A stretch of 13,209 bases of DNA, from assembly GCA_036521995.1 (NCBI GenBank), contig DATDGR010000186.1, positions 1-13,209 on the forward strand, read 5' to 3'. The notes beneath the pieces are model-generated. The model saw only the letters and a program-made list of their open reading frames with translations. It made no database searches and was not told where the DNA came from. This stretch comes from Gp13-AA77 sp036521995. GTDB lineage: Bacteria > Acidobacteriota > Terriglobia > UBA7540. How positions within the stretch are numbered: the stretch's first letter is position 1; the number at the start of each line of letters is the position of its first letter. Below are positions 7,674-13,209 of this stretch, piece after piece. The position numbers and the translations under genes are program-made.

Positions 7674-7821
7674 GCTCACCTCAAGCGCCCGGCTGGCCTG
7701 CCCTTGTCAATCTCCGGAAGGTAAGCAACCCGCCGAGACGAACTTCGATACTCCTCCAACTCAGGCGCTTCGAGAGATACGGGTGGGTGAGTCATTGCAA
7801 GCATGAACCGAGGATGAGAGT

Positions 7822-7909
7822 TGGTGCGGAAGGGGGGATTCGAACCCCCACGCTCTTGACGAGCGTCAGCCCCTCAAGCTGGTGCGTCTGCCAGTTCCGC
7901 CACTTCCGC
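7822..7909 (-). tRNA. tRNA-Leu (anticodon GAG)
   Basis: The 88-base sequence folds as a class II tRNA. The acceptor stem is GCGGAAG/CTTCCGC with discriminator A and an encoded CCA; the D-arm region contains GGCGGAACTGGCAGACGC. The anticodon loop TTGAGGG has GAG at plus-strand 7873-7875, and a long variable arm and the T-loop GTTCGAATC follow. It reads leucine CUC/CUU codons. The first pair of the anticodon stem is a C-A mismatch. The gene lies 63 bases downstream of secG in the same direction. Confidence 0.95.
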
Positions 7910-7938
7910 ACAGAGGGAAACTCATTGTAACCATCTCA

Positions 7939-7956
7939 CTCAGCCAGAAGGCTGAG
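7939..7956 (-). terminator. Hairpin between secG and tRNA-Leu
   Basis: A perfect 7-bp stem (CTCAGCC/GGCTGAG) encloses a 4-base loop, 17 bases after the secG stop codon. On the minus strand only a poor U-tract follows, so it may be an attenuator or an RNA-processing site separating the mRNA from the tRNA rather than a strong intrinsic terminator. Confidence 0.4.
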
Positions 7957-7972
7957 AGTAGGGCCGGGTCCC

Positions 7973-8296
7973 TTACTTTTTCGCCGGGGCCGGAGGTGCT
8001 GCCGGCCTTGAAACCGGAGCGGCCTTGTGAGTTGTGTTTTCGAGCACCGAGCCTGTCCCGCGCCTTCCCGCCCACACGGACAGGGTCACCGACGTGATCA
8101 TGAAGATCCCGCCCAGCACCCATGTCGCCTTGGCAAGGGTCGACACCGTCCCGCGTGGCCCGAACGCCGCCTGGCTTACGCCACCAAACGCAGCCGTAAT
8201 GTCCACGTTTTCGCCACCCTGAATCAGCACAATCAGCACCAACATCAGCGTGACCAGAATGTGCACCGCCAGCACCAGCCCCATCCAAACCGTCAT
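7973..8296 (-). CDS. secG: Preprotein translocase subunit SecG
   Basis: SecG is the small accessory subunit of the SecYEG channel and assists SecA-driven export across the inner membrane. The 107-residue product has the expected two transmembrane helices (about residues 4-24 and 56-78). Between them is the conserved loop of the family: LIQGGENVDITAAFGG with the following phrase AAFGPRGTVSTLAKATW. The C-terminus is an Ala/Pro/Lys-rich cytoplasmic tail. The ATG at 8296 has GAGG 4 bases upstream. It starts 23 bases after the tpiA stop codon, so the two are probably cotranscribed. Linkage of secG to tpiA is seen in many bacteria. Confidence 0.93.
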   Translation of the reverse strand: MTVWMGLVLAVHILVTLMLVLIVLIQGGENVDITAAFGGVSQAAFGPRGTVSTLAKATWVLGGIFMITSVTLSVWAGRRGTGSVLENTTHKAAPVSRPAAPPAPAKK

Positions 8297-8319
8297 ATGA
8301 CCTCTAACCCCGTCTTCCG

Positions 8320-9072
8320 CTAAACATAATGAACCAGAGCGTTGAAGGATTCCAGCTTCAGACTGGCGCCGCCCACCAGCGCCCCGTCGATCTCCCGCTG
8401 CGCCATCAACCCCCGAATGTTCTCGGGCTTCACGCTCCCGCCGTAAAGGATTCTGACCTGATCCGCCGCCACATCACCGAACCGCTCTGCAGCGAGGCTA
8501 CGCAACTGGCGATGGCTCTCACCTGCCATCTCGGGGGTGGCGGTCCGTCCCGTGCCGATCGCCCAAACCGGTTCGTATGCCAACATGATACGGGAAAACT
8601 CGGGCGCGGTCAATCCAACCAGGCCGCGCGAGAACTGGCGCTCGAGGACCTCCGCCGTCCGGCCCGCCTCGCGCTCCTGCAACGTCTCGCCCACGCAAAC
8701 GATGGGTACCAAAGCCGCAGCCAGGGAGATTTTAAGCTTCCGGTTCACATCCTGATCGGTCTCACCGTGATCGTGCCGCCGCTCGGAGTGGCCGATGATC
8801 ACGTGGCTGGCCCCGGCGTCCACGATCATCCGGGTGCAGACGTCGCCCGTGTGCGCGCCTTCCGCCTCCCAATCCACGTTCTGGGCGGCCACGGCGATGT
8901 TCGAGCCGCGCGCGGCATCCGCCACCGCGCGCAAGGTCGTCAGCGGGGGAGCCACCACCACTTCGCAGTGATCAACTTGGGCAACCAGCGGGCGCAGATC
9001 GCGCACGAAGGCGACAGCCTCGTCGATGATCTTGTACATTTTCCAGTTGCCAGCGATCACGGGCCGTCTCAT
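8320..9072 (-). CDS. tpiA: Triosephosphate isomerase
   Basis: The enzyme interconverts dihydroxyacetone phosphate and glyceraldehyde 3-phosphate in the cytoplasm. The 250-residue product has the normal length and all catalytic elements: AGNWKM with Lys11, the electrophilic His95 in VIIGHSERR, and Glu167 in the signature AYEPVWAIGTG. The phosphate-binding loop near the C-terminus (ILYGGSVKPEN, then GALVGGASL) is also present. The ATG at 9072 follows GGAG at 6-7 bases. It lies downstream of pgk in the same direction, separated by a repeat-flanked gene remnant, and upstream of secG. Confidence 0.97.
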   Translation of the reverse strand: MRRPVIAGNWKMYKIIDEAVAFVRDLRPLVAQVDHCEVVVAPPLTTLRAVADAARGSNIAVAAQNVDWEAEGAHTGDVCTRMIVDAGASHVIIGHSERRHDHGETDQDVNRKLKISLAAALVPIVCVGETLQEREAGRTAEVLERQFSRGLVGLTAPEFSRIMLAYEPVWAIGTGRTATPEMAGESHRQLRSLAAERFGDVAADQVRILYGGSVKPENIRGLMAQREIDGALVGGASLKLESFNALVHYV

Positions 9073-9104
9073 GAGTGCTCCGTGTCTCGGCGCGCACCGA
9101 AGAA

Positions 9105-9443
9105 GTAGGCAGTCGGCAGTCAGCAGTCGGCGGCCAACTTCGGGGCAAACTTCTCCGGATGCGCGATCATGCTGCCTAACATGCGCCCTACTTCGGTATA
9201 ACCTTCGCTCAGCCGACTATGGTCCTCCTCGGACAAGTACCCGCAGTCGCGGGCGAGGTCCAGCCAAACACTGGTCTCCGTGGCCTCGGCGTCAGAGTCA
9301 GCCAGCTTGCTCGCAAGCATGTTCGGGTACTGGCAAACGCGCAAGTCTTTGTAGCCTCGCGGCTAATCGCAGCGTCCGCTTTGGACTCGCCGTTCCTTCC
9401 ACTCCCACTGCGTTCTGCCGACTGCTTACTGCCGACCGCCTAC
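9105..9443. mobile_element. Insertion flanked by 29-bp inverted repeats, between tpiA and pgk
   Basis: Bases 9105-9133 and the reverse complement of 9415-9443 match at 26 of 29 positions. The arms are built of short GCAGTCGGCAGTC-like sub-repeats. Between them lies a decayed four-helix-bundle gene. Such GCAGT/CGGC repeats commonly border four-helix-bundle (23S rRNA intervening-sequence-type) genes in other genomes, from my general knowledge. The right arm contains the stop codon of pgk and the left arm contains the stop codon of the remnant. No transposase is present, so any movement would have depended on outside enzymes. Confidence 0.55.
9120..9362 (-). pseudogene. Four-helix-bundle protein remnant with internal deletion
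   Basis: After an in-frame TAG the minus strand reads RGYKDLRVCQYPN, matching the family N-terminus (typically YKDLxVWQ). It then jumps directly to SKLADSDAEATETSVWLDLA and RDCGYLSEEDHSRLSEGYTEVGRM, the normal C-terminal third. The central 50 or so residues (the second helix and its turn) are missing. Relatives are about 120 residues; this frame is 80 at most and its only start candidate is a TTG at 9344. Family members bundle four helices and are often encoded within 23S rRNA intervening sequences or scattered between genes; their role is unclear. The stop codon lies in the left inverted-repeat arm. Confidence 0.7.
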
Positions 9444-10648
9444 TGCCTTCCGCCGGCGGCCGACTTCTCAGTCAGCGCCTCCACTCCCGGCAATTTCATG
9501 CCCGACAGAAACTCCAGCGATGCCCCGCCGCCGGTGGAGATGTGGCTGATCTTGTCAGCGACGCCGGCTTGAGTGACCGCCGCCACTGAGTCGCCTCCGC
9601 CCACGATCGAGAACGCGCTCGATCCCGCCACAGCCTTGGCGACCGCCAGCGTGCCTTCCGCGAAGGCCGGGATCTCAAAGACTCCCATGGGTCCGTTCCA
9701 AACAATCAGCTTGCCTCCCGCGATCTCGCGCGCGTAGTTGGCCCGGGTGGCCGGACCGATGTCCACGCCGAGCTTGTCGGGCGCGATGCTGTTGCCTGCC
9801 GTGACTTCGGCCGCCGCGGAGGCGTCCAGCTTGCCGGCCACGACGTGATCGCTGGGCAGCAGGAATTTGGTGCCATGGCTGGCCACCGCGTTGAGCAGAT
9901 TGCGGGCGAGATCGACCTTGTCTTCTTCCACCCGGGACTTGCCGACCTCCACGCCCTGAGCTTTCAAAAAGGTGTAGGCCATGGCGCCACCCACCAGGAT
10001 GGTGTCGGCCAGCCTGGCCAGGTTCTGCAGAGACTCGATCTTGTCCGACGCCTTGGCGCCGCCCACGATCACGATGTAAGGATGCGCCGGATGCTCGGTG
10101 GCGCGGCTCAGGCTCCCCACCTCTTTCTCCATCAGCAGGCCCGCCGCCGAAGGAGACAGGAAATGCGTGATACCTTCGGTGGAAGCATGGGCGCGATGGG
10201 CGGAGCCAAAAGCGTCATTCACGTACAGCTCCCCGAGCGCCGCCAGTTGCCTGGCGAACTCAGGAGCGTCCTTTTCCTCTTCTACGTGGAACCGCAGGTT
10301 CTCGAGTACTAGCACACCGCCGTCCTGGAGGGTGCGCGCCTTTTGAGACGCTTCTTCGCCGATGCAATCGCTGGCGAACTCCACCGGCTTCCCCAGCAGC
10401 CCGCCAAGACGAACCGCGGCCGGCCTCAGGCTCATCTTCGGATTGGGCTTACCCTTCGGCCGGCCGAGATGCGAGGCGACGATCAATCGCGCGCCCTTCC
10501 GGAGCGCCAGTTCAATCGTCGGGAGCGAGGCGCGGATGCGGGTGTCATCGGTGATCTGGCCGGCGTCGTTCAAAGGAACGTTGAAGTCCACGCGCAGGAA
10601 CACGCGCTTGCCTTTTAGATCGAGGTCGCGTATGGAGAGCTTAGCCAT
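9440..10648 (-). CDS. pgk: Phosphoglycerate kinase
   Basis: The enzyme transfers the acyl phosphate of 1,3-bisphosphoglycerate to ADP, giving ATP and 3-phosphoglycerate. The 402-residue product shows the substrate-binding N-terminal motifs RVFLRVDFNVPL, ASHLGRPKG and ENLRFH. Also present are NDAFGSAHRAHAS, the VGGAKASDKIESL nucleotide-binding region, NGPMGVFE, and the GGGDSVAAV and TGGGASLEFLSG loops. The ATG at 10648 follows AAGGA at 8 bases. The family usually ends soon after LPGVEALT; here a short tail SAAGGRQ is added and the stop codon lies inside the right arm of the adjacent inverted repeat, which suggests that the insertion replaced the original 3' end. It heads the pgk-tpiA-secG group. 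Confidence 0.97.
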   Translation of the reverse strand: MAKLSIRDLDLKGKRVFLRVDFNVPLNDAGQITDDTRIRASLPTIELALRKGARLIVASHLGRPKGKPNPKMSLRPAAVRLGGLLGKPVEFASDCIGEEASQKARTLQDGGVLVLENLRFHVEEEKDAPEFARQLAALGELYVNDAFGSAHRAHASTEGITHFLSPSAAGLLMEKEVGSLSRATEHPAHPYIVIVGGAKASDKIESLQNLARLADTILVGGAMAYTFLKAQGVEVGKSRVEEDKVDLARNLLNAVASHGTKFLLPSDHVVAGKLDASAAAEVTAGNSIAPDKLGVDIGPATRANYAREIAGGKLIVWNGPMGVFEIPAFAEGTLAVAKAVAGSSAFSIVGGGDSVAAVTQAGVADKISHISTGGGASLEFLSGMKLPGVEALTEKSAAGGRQ

Positions 10649-10720
10649 AGTAGGGTTCCTTGGGGCTTTTGTTCAGTATCTCACAATGCGTAGCCCTTTT
10701 CCGGCATCCACCCGTCATCA

Positions 10721-10950
10721 TCAGGCCGCCCTCTTTGCGGCCTTTTCCAGCAACTCGTGAATCAGGGTTTGATAGGGCTTGGACTGTTTGGCAGCGAGAC
10801 GTCGGAGTTGAGCCAGCAGCCGCGGAGAGATGCGGATTGCGATGAGCGGTTTAGCATCACCAGTTTTCGGCCGGCAACGCGCCGCGCGCGCTTCAGTTCA
10901 GCCTCAGTCGACCCCGGTATATCGGAGAAATCGATTCGGTTATTTGCCAT
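10721..10950 (-). pseudogene. brnA: BrnA-family antitoxin, frameshifted
   Basis: BrnA is the DNA-binding antitoxin that neutralises the BrnT ribonuclease and represses their joint promoter. From the ATG at 10950 the frame reads MANNRIDFSDIPGSTEAELK and ARRVAGRK. The adjacent frame then carries GDAKPLIAIRISPRLLAQLR and KQSKPYQTLIHELLEKAAKR, which is the BrnA C-terminal half, ending in TGA at 10721-10723. The span is 230 bases, one short of a multiple of three. Adding one A to the AAAA run (plus-strand 10864-10867) restores a normal 76-residue protein. As it stands the product lacks its dimerisation and DNA-binding part. The ATG overlaps the ancestral brnT stop (ATGGCAAATAA), the usual coupled arrangement. 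Confidence 0.85.
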
Positions 10951-11220
10951 ATGCTTTGCGCTCTTTGCGGCTCGCCTGCCGTGCACCGATGATGCGAATC
11001 GTTTCCGTGCCATCTTCTAACCTCCGCAGAGTCTACACGACCAGGAGGGTACGACCCTCGCTCGAACGGCCGAGCCTTTCCAACGGCGTTCGGGGTCCGC
11101 ATGTTCCAAGTCCTCGCAGTGCAGGCCGTCCGGATCACTGAAGACCGTCGATGCCTCTTCAAAAGGGACGCGGTGCTTTTCGTAGTTCTTCAGGGCTCTC
11201 CCAGCGTCCCAGGAGAACAT
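10940..11220 (-). pseudogene. brnT: BrnT-family toxin, frameshift plus nonsense mutation
   Basis: BrnT is a RelE-fold ribonuclease toxin. From the ATG at 11220 the frame reads MFSWDAGRALKNYEKHRVPF then EEASTVFSDPDGLHCEDLEH, typical of the family. After ERRWK the homologous sequence moves to another frame: LGRSSEGRTLLVV, then a TAG where family members have Tyr, then RLEDGTETIRIIGARQASRK. The final TAA is at 10942-10940. The span is 281 bases, one short of a multiple of three, so there is a one-base deletion near plus-strand 11056-11062 and a separate stop codon. The toxin core (IRIIGARxASRKER) cannot be made intact. The intact gene would encode about 93 residues. Confidence 0.85.
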
Positions 11221-11227
11221 AGTTCTG

Positions 11228-11256
11228 TATATACGCTAATTGGACGAACCGATCAA
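11228..11256 (-). promoter_or_regulatory. Predicted brnT promoter with palindromic -10 region
   Basis: On the minus strand a -35 box TTGATC (11256-11251) and a -10 box TATATA (11233-11228) are exactly 17 bases apart. The -10 lies within the 8-bp palindrome GTATATAC, 7 bases before the ATG of brnT, so the transcript would be leaderless or nearly so. The palindrome is a candidate BrnA operator. Confidence 0.5.
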
Positions 11257-11421
11257 GAGGGACGGCAGGTCTTGCGCCCGCCCGATGTGGTACCATTGCG
11301 CTCAAGCCCATTCGAAGCCGCCGAAGGATCCGGGCCGCAAGAAGTCCACTCGGACCTCCGGCACGTAAAGGAGGCCTCAGAGGGCGCGTAGGATCGCGGT
11401 GCGCTCGGCGCCAGCCGGCCG

Positions 11422-11817
11422 ATGAAATATCTTTTGGACAAACACCCGTCAAGGAGGCAATTCCTCGGGGGCGTAACCCGGGCGTTCGTTTTGAGCGCTG
11501 GCTGCACCGCGCTGCCTAAGGGCTGTTTACCCGCCACCAGCGGCACGATCGAAGAGAGGGTGGAGCTACTCGTTGCGCGCCAACTAGGAGTCGACGAAAA
11601 GAAGGTGGTTCCCAAAGCGCGTTTGGTTGAAGACTTGGGCGCTGATTCCCTGGACCTGGTCGAGCTGACGATGGCTCTCGAAGAGGAATTCAGTCTCGAG
11701 ATACCGGATGAGGACTGCCAGAAGTTTCGAACTGTCGAGGACGTGGTTCGCTACGTTCAATCCCACGTGAAACCGCAGAAGCAGACGGCGCCTCCGGCCG
11801 CCAAGCCCGGCCTCTAA
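11422..11817 (+). CDS. Acyl carrier protein with Tat/lipobox-like N-terminal extension
   Basis: Residues 42-117 form a complete acyl carrier domain: TIEERVELLVARQLGVDEKK, then LVEDLGADSLDLVELTMALE with the phosphopantetheine-attachment Ser76, then IPDEDCQKFRTVEDVVRYV. The 41 residues before it are unusual. They carry SRRQFLGG (residues 10-17), which fits the twin-arginine consensus (S/T)RRxFLx, a short hydrophobic run AFVLSAG, and Cys28 in a lipobox-like position. If used, this would send a folded holo-protein through Tat and tether it to the membrane. The h-region is short and contains Arg20, and the ATG at 11422 lacks a clear Shine-Dalgarno, so the extension could be a gene-fusion artefact. 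No in-frame start codon precedes the domain directly. The C-terminus is a Lys/Pro/Ala tail. No fatty-acid or polyketide genes flank it. Confidence 0.8.
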   Translation: MKYLLDKHPSRRQFLGGVTRAFVLSAGCTALPKGCLPATSGTIEERVELLVARQLGVDEKKVVPKARLVEDLGADSLDLVELTMALEEEFSLEIPDEDCQKFRTVEDVVRYVQSHVKPQKQTAPPAAKPGL

Positions 11818-11845
11818 GGCTGCCACAGTTCGCCAGCCCGGCAGC

Positions 11846-11874
11846 TTGACATCCAGCGATTATTATAGTATGGT
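11846..11874 (+). promoter_or_regulatory. Promoter-like sequence without an obvious gene
   Basis: A perfect TTGACA (11846-11851) is followed after 17 bases by TATGGT (11869-11874). TATGGTA recurs at 11884-11890. A transcript from here would cross 11880-12100 and enter the protease gene antisense. The open frame downstream to 12157 is not recognisable, so a small RNA or a decayed gene is possible. Confidence 0.35.
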
Positions 11875-12099
11875 AGATAGTCCTATGGTAAATTGCACTG
11901 TCCGCTTCGGAGCTTCAAAGCTCGACCGCCATCGCCGCCAGCGACTCTCCATGGGCTCAGGGGTCATGACGTTCAAAGCCGGAATGTATCAGATTATAAA
12001 GAGCTTGGGCTGGATAACCTTCCCGTCAATGAGACACCGGCGGTTGGGGGATCCCAAGCCCCTTGCCGGATCGCTGGAAAACCCGGAAAAGCGGCCGAT

Positions 12100-13209
12100 T
12101 CAAGGCTGCGCCGTTCGCACGAACTCCAGGGGTCGACCCTCCGTCCACGGGTGGTAGCTTCGCGCGAAACGAATGCGATCCTCGACGGGCGGATGAGTAT
12201 AGAGCCAGAAGACGATGAGCGGGCTCGGATCGGGATCGTCGAGGTCAATGACGCCCAGCGTCTGCTCGGCGCGGGCGGCGGCGGCATTCGGGTCTGGAAC
12301 CACGCCGTAGGCTACCTCCAACCCGTACTGGTCCGCCTGGTGCTCGTAGTGTCGCGAAATGGCGTTGAAGACCGGCGATCCGGCGAAGGCCAGCAGTGTA
12401 AGCACGAACATGGCCACGGGAAGCGACGCCAGGTCTCCCTCGCCTTCAAGGGCGGTGCGCGGTCCGAAACGGCCTACGAGAATTCTGAAGGCGTGATAGC
12501 CTACGTAGAACAGCGCCAACATCACCAGCTCAATCAGCGCGAACTCTTTGGGGATGTGGTGCAGAACGTAGTGTCCGGTCTCGTGGCCGAGCACCAGCAG
12601 GGTCTCATCGGGGCTGAGTGCGTTGAGAGTCGTGTCCCAGACCACCACGCGCTTGCTCGCGCCCAGGCCGGAAACGTAGGCGTTCAGAGCCTTGGTCTTG
12701 GCGCTGGCGTTCATCAGGAAGATGCGCGAAGGAGGAATTTCGAGGCCGGCGTGGCCAAGCATGGTCTCGATGCGTTCGGTGAGCGCCGGCTGGCTTTGCG
12801 AGAGCGGGGTGAACTTGTAGAAGAGGGGTTCCACCACCCAAGGCTCGATGAACATCACAAAGAGCTCCAAAGGAATGGTTGCCAGCCAGAAGTAGAACCA
12901 CCACCGGCGGGGACTGCGCCGGACGATGCCATAAAAAACCCACACTCCAATCACGGCCGCGATCACCGAGAGGCCCAGCGCCTTTCCCCAGTCGCCGAGC
13001 CACGAAGCCAGAGTCTCGGTGGAGAGGCCAAATCGATGCTCGAGCCGGTAGCCGGAGTAATAATCGAGCGGCAGGCCGAGCACCGCAGCCGTTCCGATGA
13101 ACGGCGGCACGAAGACAAGGCACTTCACGATCAGCCGGCAGGAGAAGCGGCGCGCCAGATTCCGGAGTACCACGCCGAAGCGACTCAACCAGAGAAGAAG
13201 ATAGGTGGC
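12100..13209 (-). CDS. M48 family (Ste24/CAAX protease 1-like) membrane zinc metalloprotease, N-terminus beyond window
   Basis: The frame stays open to the window edge, so the start lies outside; a TTG at 13188 is an internal codon rather than a likely start. At least 369 residues are present against about 410-420 for the family. Numbered from that TTG codon, they show LDYYSGYRLEHRFGLS (about 41-56), typical of Ste24 proteins, and several membrane segments (about 18-38, 70-90, 98-115, 216-236, 255-275). They also show NAYVSGLG at 169-176, the zinc motif HETGH at 202-206, the third ligand Glu282 in YEHQADQYGLE, and THPP at 331-334. In eukaryotes Ste24 trims prenylated CAAX proteins; bacterial members are thought to act in membrane-protein quality control, so the substrate here is unknown. 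All catalytic residues are present. Confidence 0.92.
   Translation of the reverse strand, partial: ATYLLLWLSRFGVVLRNLARRFSCRLIVKCLVFVPPFIGTAAVLGLPLDYYSGYRLEHRFGLSTETLASWLGDWGKALGLSVIAAVIGVWVFYGIVRRSPRRWWFYFWLATIPLELFVMFIEPWVVEPLFYKFTPLSQSQPALTERIETMLGHAGLEIPPSRIFLMNASAKTKALNAYVSGLGASKRVVVWDTTLNALSPDETLLVLGHETGHYVLHHIPKEFALIELVMLALFYVGYHAFRILVGRFGPRTALEGEGDLASLPVAMFVLTLLAFAGSPVFNAISRHYEHQADQYGLEVAYGVVPDPNAAAARAEQTLGVIDLDDPDPSPLIVFWLYTHPPVEDRIRFARSYHPWTEGRPLEFVRTAQP

Noticed and set aside
10724..10742. 6-bp GC stem followed by TTTT on the plus strand
   Set aside because: It lies within the coding end of brnA and no plus-strand gene ends nearby, so it is probably a codon-driven coincidence.
11846..12157. 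103-codon plus-strand frame
   Set aside because: Its TTG start is the -35 box itself, there is no ribosome site, the product is unrecognised, and its end overlaps the protease gene antisense.

Overview
The window is GC-rich bacterial chromosome, most likely from an Acidobacteriota (Terriglobia-like) soil organism. That assignment is inference. It rests on a FecR plus Trp-rich (DUF6600-type) secreted protein, a small 'ANRANAQKSTGPRT' protein, a divergent YchF, a BrnT/BrnA remnant and a pgk-tpiA-secG-tRNA-Leu string. No rRNA or other phylogenetic marker is present.

Layout. Positions 1-1600 look accessory. They hold a small predicted lipoprotein gene (minus strand) with a G9 run in its signal peptide, the isolated 3' end of a tRNA-Ser gene (a likely attachment-site scar), and a short STGPRT-type reading frame behind a good promoter, followed by three degenerate 28-bp units at about 56-bp period. 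At 1727-2276 (minus) is a frameshifted secreted protein with two copies of a short helical motif. At 2772-5087 (plus) is a 771-residue secreted FecR/Trp-rich/Gly-rich protein. At 5456-6460 (plus) is gap (GAPDH), with its own promoter. On the minus strand from 6591 to 10648 lie a YchF-type P-loop ATPase, tRNA-Leu(GAG), secG, tpiA, a decayed four-helix-bundle gene between inverted repeats, and pgk. Transcription there runs pgk -> tpiA -> secG -> tRNA-Leu -> ychF, while gap converges on ychF. At 10721-11220 is a brnT-brnA toxin-antitoxin pair in which both genes are broken. At 11422-11817 (plus) is an acyl carrier protein with an N-terminal twin-arginine/lipobox-like extension. At 12100-13209 (minus) is an M48/Ste24-like membrane protease that runs off the right edge.

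Function. The intact core is lower glycolysis/gluconeogenesis (GAPDH, PGK, triosephosphate isomerase) next to a SecYEG subunit, an arrangement common in bacteria but here split so that gap stands alone. Around and inside this core are scars of mobile or selfish DNA: the tRNA fragment, the repeat-flanked four-helix remnant that supplies the stop codon of pgk, and the dead BrnTA pair. The most unusual candidate is the acyl carrier protein with an apparent Tat export signal, because acyl carrier proteins normally work in the cytoplasm.
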